From positions 1 through 64,000 of the forward strand of contig NZ_BBUZ01000035.1 of the NCBI RefSeq assembly GCF_001417735.1: 64,000 nt of DNA. Reading direction: 5' to 3'. A program made the position numbers and the translations under genes. A model generated the notes under the pieces. It did no database searches. It was not told the DNA's origin and worked only from the letters and a program-made list of their open reading frames with translations. This document shows, one piece after another, positions 1 to 8,832 of the stretch. How positions within the stretch are numbered: position 1 is the stretch's first letter; each line of letters begins with the position of its first letter. The stretch is from Streptomyces sp. NBRC 110028 (GTDB lineage Bacteria > Actinomycetota > Actinomycetes > Streptomycetales > Streptomycetaceae).

Positions 1-853
1 AACGGAGCGCCAACTCCTGTTGAACCGTGCGCAGATGTGCTGCCAGGTGATCCACCGACGCCTGGAGACCGAGTCCCTCCGCCACGTGCCACACGGCCAG
101 CGCGTTGGTCTGCCAGTGGCCGCAGGCGGCCTCCTTGCCGAAGGACAGCAGGTCGTTGACGAACGCGGTGTGCTCCGCGACGAGCGCCAGCGCTTCCACC
201 ACGTCAGGGTCCGTGAAGAACTCCTCCGGGAACGACAGCCCGAGAACGAAATCTGCCACCCTCACATAGACCGGTGTACCGACATTGAAGCGCCGGAAGC
301 GGCGGTAGTCCTCGAACTCAAAGATGTCGCCCGTGCCTGCCATTTCGATGCCTCGCAGTTCGGCCTCGACGAACTCCTTGAGGGCGGCTGTGAGCCGGGC
401 CGTCTGCCCCGCGGTCATGTCCGAGGTGACGGACGTCCACGCGTCGGCCAGCATCCCGGCAAGAGGGTCCCGGTCCCCGGCCGAGGTGTCGGAGGAGAAG
501 GAGACCAACCGTTGTGCGAGGCTCGCGGTGCGCTCCGACACCTCCGCGGCATCCAACCGGTCCGTCAGGTCGTCGAAGGCACACATGAACTGGATGAGCC
601 TGGCCATGGCGACCAGGCGGCCGGGAACGCCGTGCGGATAGATGAGGATCAGCCACCAGGGCTGGCGCCGCGCGAGGAATGCGGAGATCGACTGCTCATC
701 GAACTCCATTCGCTCCAGGTACGGGCGAGTCCACGCATCGATCTGCCGCTCCATCTCGGCGGTTTCGGGGTGGAACTGCGCCTCCGGGCCGGTCAGCAGT
801 TCCGGTACGAAGAAAGGGCGTCCGAAGATGTCGGGGCTGGGTGGAACGGGCAT
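1..853 (-). CDS. Class I terpene synthase, partial (C-terminus beyond window)
   Basis: This frame is open on the minus strand from an ATG at 853 to the window edge, giving 284 N-terminal residues. The metal-binding motif DDLTD lies at residues 94-98 (within FMCAFDDLTDR). The second metal motif NDLLSFGKE lies at 233-241, and an Arg-rich RRFNVG stretch before it resembles the pyrophosphate sensor region. These are hallmarks of microbial class I terpene cyclases, which ionise a prenyl diphosphate and cyclise it. The start is 17 bp downstream of the cis-prenyltransferase stop, so the two genes are co-transcribed with the P450s upstream. The opposite strand also carries a long open frame, but only this one shows the motifs. 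The product cannot be predicted, and about the last 50-80 residues are missing. Confidence 0.9.
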   Translation of the reverse strand, partial: MPVPPSPDIFGRPFFVPELLTGPEAQFHPETAEMERQIDAWTRPYLERMEFDEQSISAFLARRQPWWLILIYPHGVPGRLVAMARLIQFMCAFDDLTDRLDAAEVSERTASLAQRLVSFSSDTSAGDRDPLAGMLADAWTSVTSDMTAGQTARLTAALKEFVEAELRGIEMAGTGDIFEFEDYRRFRRFNVGTPVYVRVADFVLGLSFPEEFFTDPDVVEALALVAEHTAFVNDLLSFGKEAACGHWQTNALAVWHVAEGLGLQASVDHLAAHLRTVQQELALR

Positions 854-870
854 TTCACTCTCCTTGCCGG

Positions 871-1617
871 TCACAAACCGCTGCGGCGCTGACGTTTGGC
901 ATATACGGCCAGAGCGTCGTCGAAGTCCCCTCGCGTGAAGTCGGGCCAGCACACGGGTGCGAAGTGGTACTCCGCATACGCCGTCTGCCAGGGCATGAAG
1001 CCGGACAGCCGTTGCTCTCCCGACGTGCGTATGACCAGATCGGGGTCCGGCTGCCCGGCCGTGTACAGGTGCCGGGCCAGCCCCGATTCGTCCACCGTGT
1101 CACCGGGCGCGGCCCTCCCCGGTGACACGGCTCCGGGCGAGTGCTCATTCATCAGGGCGCGGGCCGCCTGCGCGATCTCCTGGCGCCCGTCGTAGGCGAT
1201 TGCCGCATTGACCACCATGCCTTGTACATCTGCGGTATCGGCCTCGATTTCAGACAGCAGATCCCGAATGTGATCGGGCAGGGCCTCCAGTGCGCCGATG
1301 GGACGGATCCGCCATCGACGCTGATCGGCGAGCTTCCGAAGCCCGGTTGTGATGACCTCCAAAAGCGCCCGCACCGCCTCACCGGGCCGGTGCAGATTGT
1401 CCAGCGACAGCACCCACACGGTCACATATCCGATGCCCCACTCCTCGCACCACTCCCACAAGTTGCCCACCCGCACCGCGCCTCGCCGGTAACCCTCGAC
1501 AGCGGGCAGCCCGTGATGCCGCGCCCAGCGGCGATTGCCGTCGAGGATGACGGCCACATGTTCCGGCACATCAAAACTCCGAGCCGGTGGCCCGCACAGC
1601 GGTATCTGCTCACTCAT
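871..1617 (-). CDS. cis-prenyltransferase (UppS-family isoprenyl diphosphate synthase)
   Basis: The 248-residue protein has the catalytic motif HVAVILDGNRRWAR, with Asp26 in the E. coli UppS position. Near the C-terminus it has RTSGEQRLSGFMPWQTAYAE followed by WPDF, the Arg/Ser/Glu set that binds IPP and Mg. Length is typical of the family. Family enzymes join IPP to an allylic diphosphate with Z stereochemistry. Some Streptomyces members make short chains or irregular products (cyclolavandulyl type). Placement between a P450 and a terpene synthase, rather than in a cell-wall locus, suggests a dedicated role in supplying a Z-configured substrate to the cyclase. Chain length and regiochemistry cannot be read from the sequence. 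Confidence 0.87.
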   Translation of the reverse strand: MSEQIPLCGPPARSFDVPEHVAVILDGNRRWARHHGLPAVEGYRRGAVRVGNLWEWCEEWGIGYVTVWVLSLDNLHRPGEAVRALLEVITTGLRKLADQRRWRIRPIGALEALPDHIRDLLSEIEADTADVQGMVVNAAIAYDGRQEIAQAARALMNEHSPGAVSPGRAAPGDTVDESGLARHLYTAGQPDPDLVIRTSGEQRLSGFMPWQTAYAEYHFAPVCWPDFTRGDFDDALAVYAKRQRRSGL

Positions 1618-1687
1618 GACACTTCACCTCTCCTCAGGCGTCCCGATGGAGTGCGACGGCGGGCCCGGCGCGCGGTCAGCGAGCACC

Positions 1688-3121
1688 TCACGAGCCGTGG
1701 CCGGTCTCATGCGGGGTACCCGCCGACTGCCCCCGCTCGCACGGGGCGTCCTCCGCCGCGGGGCGGAGGGCACGGGCCGACGTTCTGGGGATGACACGCA
1801 GGCGCAGCCCCTTGGGGTGCAGCACCACGCCGACCTTCAGCGTGGCCCGCGACCCGGCCACCGGCTGAACCCGCCAGCGCTGCAACAGCACGGCCAAGGT
1901 CGAGGCGGCCTCGGCCAGGGCGAAGACGTCGCCGATGCACTTGCGGGCTCCGGCCCCGAAGGGGAGGAACGCCGCGCGCTGCGCGCGGGTACAGTTCCCC
2001 TCCAGCCAACGGTCGGGATCGAAGCGGTCAGGATCGGCGTAGACCGCCGGATCACGGAGCAGTGTGCGAATGCTGAAGTAGAGTTCCGCGCCCTCGGGAA
2101 CCCGGTAGCCGCCCAACGCGGTCCGTGCGCGGGCCACCCGGCTGACCACCCAGCCCGGTGGGTACAGACGCAGTGTCTCGGTCAGGACTCGCTGTAGCTG
2201 GGGCAGCCGTGCCAGGTCGGCATGGGAGGGGGGCGCTCCGTCGAGCACCGTGTCGATCTCCTCCTCCACCCGTGTGTACCAGTGCGGATGGCGGACCAGA
2301 AGGCTGAGGGTCCAGGACAGCAGCGCGGCAGTGGTGTCGATGCCTCCGATCATGAAGCTCCAGATGTGGCCCTGGACCTCCTCGTCGCTCAGCGCGACGG
2401 TGCCATCCGGCCTGCGTACCAGAAGCAGGCTGAAGAGGTCGTCGTAGTCACCTGGATCCTCCCGGCGGTTGCGGATCATCGAGTCGATGGCCGAGCGCGT
2501 CCGCGCTTGCGCCTCGCGGTATCGGCGATTGGCCGGCAGCGGGAGCCGGCCGTAGGCCGGCAGGATCGTCCTGGCGAGGAGACCGCTGCTGATGATCGGC
2601 AGGTCGTGCTGGAACTGATCGACACACCGGACCGAGACGGGATCGGTGAACAGCGAGTTCGTCAGCGTTTTCGTGGTCAGGCGCGTCATTTCCCGGTCGA
2701 TGTCGACTGCCTGACCCGGTCGCCACCGCCCGACGATCTCCGTCGCATTGCGCACCATCTGCCGGTTGTAACCGGGTATTCGGCTGGGATGGAAAGCGGG
2801 CTGCATCAGCGGTCGCGCGACCCGGTGCGCCTCGTTCGGGCACGCCGCGAGGCCGCCGTTGCCGCCCCACAGCTTGATGAACGCCTCGACCACCCCGCCC
2901 CCCTTGTCGAAGTCGCCGCGGCCGGCGACCAGCATGTGCCGGAGCAGAGCGGGATCGTTCACCACACAGGCGGTCTTCGGGCCGAGTCTGACGCGGACCA
3001 GGGGCCCGTGCCCGGCTGCTCGGTCGAAGAAACCGAAGGGGTCGCGGGCCATTCCCGGCAGGTGCCCCAGGAACGGCAGTTTTCTCGGGAGGTGGGGAAT
3101 TTCCTTGAGTCGATTACTCAT
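1688..3121 (-). CDS. Cytochrome P450 (terpene-cluster type)
   Basis: The 477-residue P450 has the heme loop FLPFGAGARKCIGD with ligand Cys395, the K-helix ETLRLYP (ExxR), and the I-helix GGIDTTA with a normal acid-Thr pair. The architecture, with F-G-x-G-x-R-K-C-I-G and the DPDRFDPDRW segment, resembles class II-like bacterial P450s found with terpene synthases (pentalenene or epi-isozizaene oxidases). It probably oxidises the cyclised terpene with an external ferredoxin and reductase, neither of which is encoded in the visible part. It precedes the cis-prenyltransferase by 70 bp on the same strand. The C-terminal about 30 residues after RVIPRTS are low-complexity and probably a disordered extension. 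Confidence 0.92.
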   Translation of the reverse strand: MSNRLKEIPHLPRKLPFLGHLPGMARDPFGFFDRAAGHGPLVRVRLGPKTACVVNDPALLRHMLVAGRGDFDKGGGVVEAFIKLWGGNGGLAACPNEAHRVARPLMQPAFHPSRIPGYNRQMVRNATEIVGRWRPGQAVDIDREMTRLTTKTLTNSLFTDPVSVRCVDQFQHDLPIISSGLLARTILPAYGRLPLPANRRYREAQARTRSAIDSMIRNRREDPGDYDDLFSLLLVRRPDGTVALSDEEVQGHIWSFMIGGIDTTAALLSWTLSLLVRHPHWYTRVEEEIDTVLDGAPPSHADLARLPQLQRVLTETLRLYPPGWVVSRVARARTALGGYRVPEGAELYFSIRTLLRDPAVYADPDRFDPDRWLEGNCTRAQRAAFLPFGAGARKCIGDVFALAEAASTLAVLLQRWRVQPVAGSRATLKVGVVLHPKGLRLRVIPRTSARALRPAAEDAPCERGQSAGTPHETGHGS

Positions 3122-3334
3122 CGAACTCCTCGTATGAAGAGGGGGTGGCGCAGCAGGTCACGCCCCGGTGCGCAAAACGCGTCAGCGGCACACCACATGA
3201 CGCCTCATATGCGCGGGTGAACAGCCAAGCGGCTGTCGCGGAATCGGCTCTTGTCCGGCTCGGCGAGTACCGGTTCGCGGTTCGCGCTGCCTTGGACGGA
3301 TCGGCTGGTGGAGGCCGGAGGGCGGAGCGGAGAA

Positions 3335-4714
3335 TCAGGTTGCGGGATTCCTGGGGTGTGGCGTGATGCGCAATTCGCTGGGGCTCAGATCCGAGCGGAA
3401 GCGGCTGCGTACGCGGCTGTTGGGCACCGGACGCAGGTGCCACCGGGCCAATACCGCGCTCAGGACGATGGTGGCTTCTGCCATGCCGAAGGTGTCGCCG
3501 ATGCACTTGCGGCGTCCTTGGCCGAAGGGTATGTGCGCCTGGCGGGTGGCGGCGCTGGCCGGTGTGTCCCAGCGATCAGGGTCGAACCGCTCGGGTTGCG
3601 GAAAGTGAGCGGGGTCGTGCTGGAGCTGGTAGGCGCTGAAGAGGAAATCGGTCCTGGCAGGGAAGCGGTGCTCACCGAGGGCGACCTCCTGTGTGCTGAC
3701 CCGGGTCATCATCCAGACGATGGGGTACAGCCGCAGGGTCTCCTGTAGCACGTTGCGGGTCAGTTGGAGCTTCCTGAAGTCCTCCGGGCCGGCCGTGCAC
3801 CCGTTGAGGGCACTGTCCATCTCCTCCTGGAGACGCGTTTGGACGTCAGGGTGCTGGGTGAGGAGGTGTACGGCCCAGGCGAGGGTGCAGGCGATGGGTT
3901 CCGTTCCGCCGAGGAGGAGGGTGATGATCTGGTCGACCAGTTCCTGGTCGCTGAAGCCGTCGCCGTCCTCGTCGCGGGCCGCCATGAGGTTGTCCACCAG
4001 GCTTCCCGGGGTCGGCCGGGTGCGAGCCGCTGCGATGGCTCGGCGTGCCGAGGACTGGAGCTGGTTTCGGGCCTGCTCGAAGCGGCGGTTGGCCGGGAGG
4101 GGGAGCCGGCGGATCCAGGGGTGAGGCAGGGCAGTGCGGATGAGTAGTCCGGCCTGGAAATCAGCGACCTTGTCCGCGAGCCAGCCGGTCTCGGGCAGGT
4201 CGGCTTCGGGGAGCAGTGTCCGCGCGAGCGTCCGCGCGACCAAGACGTGGGCCTCGGCAAGAAAGTCGACCTCTTTTCCCGCTGTCCAGGACGAGATCAT
4301 GGCGTCGGCTTCGTGCTGGAAGACGGAGGCGTAACCGTCGATGCGGCCGGGCTGAAAGGCCGACTGCATGATTCTCCGCTGCCTTCGGTGCTCCGCGTGT
4401 GCCGAGGTCACCAGTCCGTTGCCGACGAACGGGCGCGCGTTGTCCAGAATGGGGCCGCCCTTGTCGAACGCCTCGACGTCGATCACCAGCATGCGGTGGA
4501 CCAGTTCGGGGGCACAGACGAGGTATGCGGGTCGTGGGCCGAGACGAACTCGCACGACGGGGCCGGCCCGTCGGCAGGCAGCCAGCCAGGGCGATGGATT
4601 CCTCGCCAGGTAGGGTGCATGCCCCACCAGGGGGAACGCCCCCGGAGCCTCGGGTATCGGGGAGTCCGAGCGGATCACCGCGTGCTCGGATTCGCGCCTC
4701 ATGACAACCATCAC
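3335..4714 (-). CDS. Cytochrome P450 with atypical I-helix
   Basis: The 459-residue P450 has the heme motif IPFGQGRRKCIGD (Cys404), the ExxR motif ETLRLYP, and FDPDRWD upstream of the heme loop. The I-helix reads LLLGGTEPIACTLAW, so the usual acid-alcohol pair (Asp/Glu-Thr) is Glu-Pro here and the conserved Thr is missing. Such P450s exist (for example EryF has Ala), often with substrate-assisted proton delivery. It shares the terpene-oxidase-like layout with the P450 encoded 213 bp downstream, and both probably act on the same scaffold. The start is uncertain: ATG codons lie at residues 1, 2 and 5. It is the first gene of the visible terpene operon. Confidence 0.9.
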   Translation of the reverse strand: MMVVMRRESEHAVIRSDSPIPEAPGAFPLVGHAPYLARNPSPWLAACRRAGPVVRVRLGPRPAYLVCAPELVHRMLVIDVEAFDKGGPILDNARPFVGNGLVTSAHAEHRRQRRIMQSAFQPGRIDGYASVFQHEADAMISSWTAGKEVDFLAEAHVLVARTLARTLLPEADLPETGWLADKVADFQAGLLIRTALPHPWIRRLPLPANRRFEQARNQLQSSARRAIAAARTRPTPGSLVDNLMAARDEDGDGFSDQELVDQIITLLLGGTEPIACTLAWAVHLLTQHPDVQTRLQEEMDSALNGCTAGPEDFRKLQLTRNVLQETLRLYPIVWMMTRVSTQEVALGEHRFPARTDFLFSAYQLQHDPAHFPQPERFDPDRWDTPASAATRQAHIPFGQGRRKCIGDTFGMAEATIVLSAVLARWHLRPVPNSRVRSRFRSDLSPSELRITPHPRNPAT

Positions 4715-5283
4715 CGCCTCATAGAACGAAGTATCCGATGGGCGAGGGCGGCCGGACGGGCCCGCCGTCGGTCAGGAAATTCTGATCGTGACCTCGTGCG
4801 CGACCCCGCACAGAGTCTCGATCACGTGGGGTGGGGACATATTCGTGGGGCACAAGTGACTAATGTCTACGGGTGGGATCATAACTCCGGCATGGCGTGG
4901 GGCACCAGGAAAGATGCACTGTTCTTGAAGCCGCTGCTCACAGAACTGGAATGACCCGCCGTCATCCCCTGGTGCCGACTGCCGAGGTTGTGGGGTGAGG
5001 TCGTCCCCCTACGGCACGACAAGGCGGAACATGGGGCAGGGCAGGGCCGACCCCTGGGGGCCGCCACGGGCGGGTGGAGGTGATCTCACACCCGTGGACC
5101 GGCAGCAGCGGGCCGTGCACTCAGACCGTCAGCGCCGCCGGCTCCCGCGTATCCCTCGCGGGTCATCGCCAGGGTGAGGACGGGAGAGGCCTTGCCGTGG
5201 CCGCTCCCGTCGCCGGGAGCTGAAGTGGTCCCCGGGCCGGTCCTGCCCTCGTCGCCCGGCCCCGACCCCGAAGGAGCCACCCT
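4715..5283. other. Intergenic region between divergent genes
   Basis: This 569-bp stretch separates the minus-strand P450 operon from a plus-strand broken gene. It must hold the terpene operon promoter. I see no convincing coding frame, tRNA-like fold or strong dyad. A GAAGGAG ribosome site at about 5270-5276 serves the gene at 5284. Confidence 0.5.
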
Positions 5284-6254
5284 GTGGCACTCGTCCTCCC
5301 TCCCCGCACTCCGGCCGTCGCCATCGCCCGCGAGCTGCGCCGCCTCGGCCTCGAACAAGGCCGGGGCAAAGACTTCCGCGTCACCGGCTACTACCGAAAC
5401 GGCGAGCGTGACCACACGTACGTACTCCTCCTGACCCGCCGGGCCGAAGAGGCCGCCGCCGCGCACGCCGACGACATCGAACGGTGGACGGCCGCCAGCC
5501 CGTACCCGTTCCGCGTCTCCGTCCGGTACTTCGGCAACGACCGCCCCACCGTGTCCATCGCCCACGCCGGAGACCGCATCCGCGAGACTCCGCCCGCCCC
5601 GGCCGCGCAGGACGCCCCCACGGCCGACGAGTTGGCCAAGGAGCCCGCCGCCCCCACTCCGGCCCCGCAGGCGCCCGTACAGCCGGTCGCCGACTACCGC
5701 GAGGAGCACCGGCAGGAGGAACAAGCGAAGGCGCTCGGCTGGTCGACCGACCACGCCGACGCGGTCCGGTGGGCCGCCGTCGGCGAGCTGGTCCGTGATG
5801 CCGACGGCGTCCCGCGCCGTGTCACCCGGCCCGGTCGCACCGGGCGCCGGGGGTGCGCCGCCCGACTCGCACCGCTGGCCGGGTTCCTCGTCACCGGCGA
5901 GGCGGACGAGGCCGGCCTCCGCCCGGTGACCGTCACCGCCGACGGCCGCCGCGCGCTGCTGGTGTGGGACCGCAAGCAGCCCGCCCCGGTCCCGCGCACC
6001 CGCAAGCAGGAGCGGCAGGCGCTCCGCCCCCTGCGGTACGGCGCCGAGGAGCGCCGCCGGGCCGAGGAGGTGTGGGCCGACATCGAGCGCCGCCGCGTTA
6101 CGCGGAGGCAGGGAAGCGGTGGGCCGCGGAGGACCGGGAGGAACGGTTCCGGGCGGTATGGGCGCGCGTCGAAGGCATCCGCAACCCGTGCAGCAAGCGG
6201 CCCCGCGGCTGGACCCCCACGGACGAGGAGGTCCGCCGCCACTTCCTGGGCAAT
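5284..6254 (+). pseudogene. Frameshifted Streptomyces hypothetical gene
   Basis: A GTG start at 5284 is preceded by GAAGGAG. The frame encodes about 270 residues, with an N-terminal domain (GRGKDFRVTGYYRNGERDHT), an Ala/Pro linker, and a charged stretch ending EEVWADIERRR near 6098. Coding character then jumps to another frame, which continues with YAEAGKRWAAEDREERFRAV and ends near LGNV (about 6250). That is the expected continuation of the same Arg/Glu-rich protein, so a 1- or 2-base indel lies around 6098-6112. After about 6254 plus-strand coding character is lost and a LysR remnant begins on the other strand. The function is unknown. A sequencing error could explain the frameshift but not the abrupt end. 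Confidence 0.5.
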
Positions 6255-6523
6255 GTTTGTGGTGTCAGGAAGGGCGCAGAGCCGGCCCGACCCGCACCCA
6301 GGAGGAGCAGCATGACCACGAAGTGGGCGACGCTGGTGCGGTATCGCACGACCGGAGCGTGCGGGCCCAGGTGCTTCTCGATCCTGCGCCGCAGCGAGGA
6401 GTCGGCGTTGAGTCCGACCATAGGGTGTTCGGCGACCTCGCTGCAGGCCAACGCGGTTCGCCCGGCGAGGATGCCGCCGGCCTGGCCGATCACAACGAGG
6501 GAGCCGTCGCCGAGGGGCTCCAT
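6255..6523 (-). pseudogene. LysR-type regulator effector-domain remnant
   Basis: The minus frame from the ATG at 6523 reads as part of a LysR substrate-binding domain: HPMVGLNADSSLRRRIEKHL, then APVVRYRTSVAHFVVMLLLL, then an AGxxGxAPFL-like end. The helix-turn-helix N-terminus is absent upstream, and the frame runs into antisense of the neighbouring broken gene downstream. The match is by pattern only, and the AGRAGSAP segment is imperfect. I read it as a truncated fragment rather than a working regulator. Confidence 0.42.
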
Positions 6524-6631
6524 CTGGAGGCCGCAGCCGGCGGATCATCGTTCACCGGGTCCGTCGTGAGGGAACCCCGGTGGATCGGGGATGCCGGCGC
6601 GTCCGGCGGCGTGGCGCTGGGAGCGGCGAGG

Positions 6632-6664
6632 AGGGGTTCCAGCGGCCGCCCCACTGGAACCCCT
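6632..6664 (-). terminator. Hairpin downstream of WrbA gene
   Basis: A perfect 11-bp inverted repeat, AGGGGTTCCAG (6632-6642) and CTGGAACCCCT (6654-6664), has an 11-nt loop. It starts about 60 bp beyond the stop of the minus-strand quinone reductase gene. There is no U-tract, as is usual in actinomycetes. Confidence 0.65.
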
Positions 6665-6726
6665 GATGCGAGCCGTTCCCAGCGTCGGGGCGTTCCGCTC
6701 GACCGTCGGCCGGCTTCGTGGCCGGC

Positions 6727-7347
6727 TCAGGCAGCGGCGAGGCCGGTCTTGAGGGCGGTGGTGATGCGCACGACGCGCTCGGCCTGGACGCGGGCGGCCT
6801 CGCGGGTGGTCTGGGCGACGGGGTTGTCGCCCTGTGCGTCGACGTGGGAGGTGCCGTAGGGGTTGCCGTCGGCGAACTTGGCGGGGTCGGTGTAACCGGG
6901 GGCGACGACGATCCCGCCGAAGTGGTGGAAGGAGTTGTACAGGGCGAGCAGGGTGGACTCCTGACCGCCATGGGTCGTGGCGGAGGACGTGAAACCGCTG
7001 TAGACCTTGTCGGCGAGCTTGCCCTGGCCCCACAGGCCGCCGAGAGTGTCGATGAACTGCTTCAGCTGCGAGGCGATGTTGCCGAAGCGGGTAGGGGAGC
7101 CGAAGATCACGGCGTCGGCCCATTCGATGTCGGCCGGGGTGGCCTCCGGGATGCCGGCGGTGGCGGCGGCATTGGCCGCCCAGGCGGCGTTGGAGTCGAT
7201 CGCGTCCTGCGGGGCCAGTTCGGCCGCCTTGAGCAGGCGGACCTCGGCGCCGGCCTCCTTCGCACACTGGGCGATGTGCTTGCCGATCTCGGCGATGGTT
7301 CCGGTGGAGGAGTAGTAGACGACAGCTACCTTGATCGGGGTGTTCAC
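6727..7347 (-). CDS. wrbA: NAD(P)H:quinone oxidoreductase, WrbA type
   Basis: The 206-residue flavodoxin-fold protein has the FMN phosphate loop YYSSTGTIAEIG, then FGSPTRFGNIASQLKQFID, then a TSSATTHGGQESTLL loop. These are diagnostic of WrbA (type IV) quinone reductases, which carry out two-electron reduction of quinones. I choose the GTG at 7347 (MNTPIKVAVVYYSSTG) because GGAG lies about 10 nt upstream and family members start there. An upstream ATG at 7446 would add 33 residues without family character. It is divergent from the pirin gene, and the two probably respond together to redox or quinone stress. A hairpin follows at 6632-6664. Confidence 0.9.
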   Translation of the reverse strand: MNTPIKVAVVYYSSTGTIAEIGKHIAQCAKEAGAEVRLLKAAELAPQDAIDSNAAWAANAAATAGIPEATPADIEWADAVIFGSPTRFGNIASQLKQFIDTLGGLWGQGKLADKVYSGFTSSATTHGGQESTLLALYNSFHHFGGIVVAPGYTDPAKFADGNPYGTSHVDAQGDNPVAQTTREAARVQAERVVRITTALKTGLAAA

Positions 7348-7447
7348 GGCTGCGGTCTCCGTTCCGTTGGTGTCATTCGTTCGAGTGCGGCGGAAGATGC
7401 CCATGTCGGATGTCGTCCATGGGGGCCGTGCCCGCCGATCGAACATC

Positions 7448-7533
7448 AGTTGAACCGTAAATCATGAGGCGGGCGATCGAACCCGTGGGGTGACGGGAAT
7501 AACCCTGCCCATCATTTTGTATAACGTTCAACT
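7448..7533. promoter_or_regulatory. Divergent control region with AGTTGAAC/GTTCAACT repeats
   Basis: The region between wrbA and the pirin gene has AGTTGAAC at 7448-7455 and its exact complement GTTCAACT at 7526-7533. The second sits in an AT-rich patch, TTTTGTATAACGTTCAAC. Paired half-sites in a divergent promoter suggest an operator for a redox-type repressor (HxlR or MarR families commonly control such pairs). No regulator gene lies alongside, so the identity is inference. Confidence 0.4.
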
Positions 7534-7582
7534 ACATGCTCGGGTCGGCACCTCCGGCCGTGCGAACAGGAAGGACGGCACC

Positions 7583-8344
7583 ATGACCCTCCCCCTCGAC
7601 ATCCGGCGCGCCAACGAGCGCTTCCATACCCGCACCGGCTGGCTCGACTCCCACCACTCCTTCTCCTTCTCGCACCACCGGGACCCCCAGAACACCCATT
7701 TCGGGCTTCTGCTGGTCTCCAACGACGATGTCGTCGCCCCCGGCACCGGCTTCGAAACCCACCCCCACCGCGACATGGAGATCATCACCTGGGTCCTCGA
7801 CGGAAGCCTCGTCCACCAGGACTCCGAAGGCCACAACGGGGTGATCTACCCCGGCCTCGCCCAGCGGATGAGCGCCGGCACCGGCATCCTGCACAGCGAG
7901 AAGAACGACTCCTGGACCCTGACCGGCCAGCCCGAGCACCACGACCCCGTCCACTTCATCCAGATGTGGACCATCCCCGACGAGGCCGGTATCCGCCCCG
8001 GCTACGAGCAGCTCGACATCAACGACGAACTCGCCCTCGGCGGCTGGACCACTCTCGCCTCCGGCATGCCCGGGCACGGCAACCAGCGCGCGATCGGCAT
8101 CCGGCAGAAGCACGCCGCCCTGCACGTCGCTCGCATCCGCCCCGCCGAGACCCTGGAGGTCGCAGCCGCCCCCTTCGTCCACCTCTTCATCGCCCGCGGC
8201 AGCGCCGAACTGGAGGGCGCGGGAGCCCTGGCCACCGGCGACGCGGTCCGCATCACCGGTGCCGAGGGCCAGCGCGTCACCGGCGGCCCCGACGGCGCCG
8301 AGGTGCTCATGTGGGAGATGAACGCCGCCATCTCCATGGCCTGA
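7583..8344 (+). CDS. Pirin family protein (bicupin)
   Basis: The 253-residue protein starts at an ATG preceded by GGAAGGA. The N-terminal cupin carries the metal ligands in FETHPHRDMEIITWVLDGS, with a later His/Glu in ILHSEKNDSW. Pirins bind Fe(II); some act as quercetin dioxygenases or as redox-dependent transcription cofactors. The C-terminal half is the second cupin without clear metal ligands, as is normal for the family. The gene is divergent from wrbA and followed by a strong hairpin. A frame open on the opposite strand across the whole gene is a shadow. Confidence 0.9.
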   Translation: MTLPLDIRRANERFHTRTGWLDSHHSFSFSHHRDPQNTHFGLLLVSNDDVVAPGTGFETHPHRDMEIITWVLDGSLVHQDSEGHNGVIYPGLAQRMSAGTGILHSEKNDSWTLTGQPEHHDPVHFIQMWTIPDEAGIRPGYEQLDINDELALGGWTTLASGMPGHGNQRAIGIRQKHAALHVARIRPAETLEVAAAPFVHLFIARGSAELEGAGALATGDAVRITGAEGQRVTGGPDGAEVLMWEMNAAISMA

Positions 8345-8364
8345 CTGGCCGGGCAGTCGTTCTG

Positions 8365-8389
8365 CGCGCCGCGCGGCCCGCGCGGCGCG
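8365..8389 (+). terminator. Terminator after pirin gene
   Basis: A perfect 11-bp GC stem, CGCGCCGCGCG (8365-8375) and CGCGCGGCGCG (8379-8389), with a 3-nt loop, starts 20 bp after the pirin stop codon. Confidence 0.75.
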
Positions 8390-8832
8390 TGGCCGACACC
8401 AACCGGCGATCACCCGCGGAGCGAGCGGGCCACCGGACTGTTGCCCTTGAAGCCGACCCATGGCGATCTCATCGCCCACTACCGACCAGACGGTCCCGTC
8501 GCGCCGGAAGGGGAGCGGGCCGATGCCGCTCGTCTCCTCACGGCTGCGATCGACCTCACCATCCGGGCGCTCGAGGTCGGCTTCCTCCTCGTCCTCGCCG
8601 CCACTGAAGGTGAGGCAGCCAGCGGACGGCCCACCGGGCCGAGCCAGGACATCGGCGTCGTGGCCGAGCGGGACCACGTTTCCGCTGACCGAGCGCACGG
8701 TGCCCTCCCACACGACCTGGACCGGGCGCTCGCCGATCAGCTCCGGGGCGCGCCCGTTCACGTACCATCCGGGCAGTGCGGGGCCCGCCATCTCCGACAG
8801 CCCGCCCCGCCACCCGTCAGCAAGGAGTTCTC
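8390..8832. other. Intergenic region, possible decayed minus-strand coding
   Basis: About 440 bp lie between the pirin terminator and the PPOX gene. The minus strand is open from an ATG at 8791 and reads somewhat protein-like (ALPGWYVNGRAPELIGERP, later FRRDGTVWSVVGDE). The frame has no stop before it runs fully antisense through the pirin gene, and its ATG has no ribosome site. It is either a gene remnant or chance. An AAGGAG at 8822-8827 belongs to the next gene. Confidence 0.3.

Noticed and set aside
20..892. Long plus-strand frame at the left edge
   Set aside because: It is antisense to the terpene synthase; the minus strand carries both metal-binding motifs.
7532..8791. 419-codon minus-strand frame across the pirin gene
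   Set aside because: It lacks a ribosome site and most of it mirrors the pirin coding sequence; only its first 120 codons might be a remnant and are noted as such.
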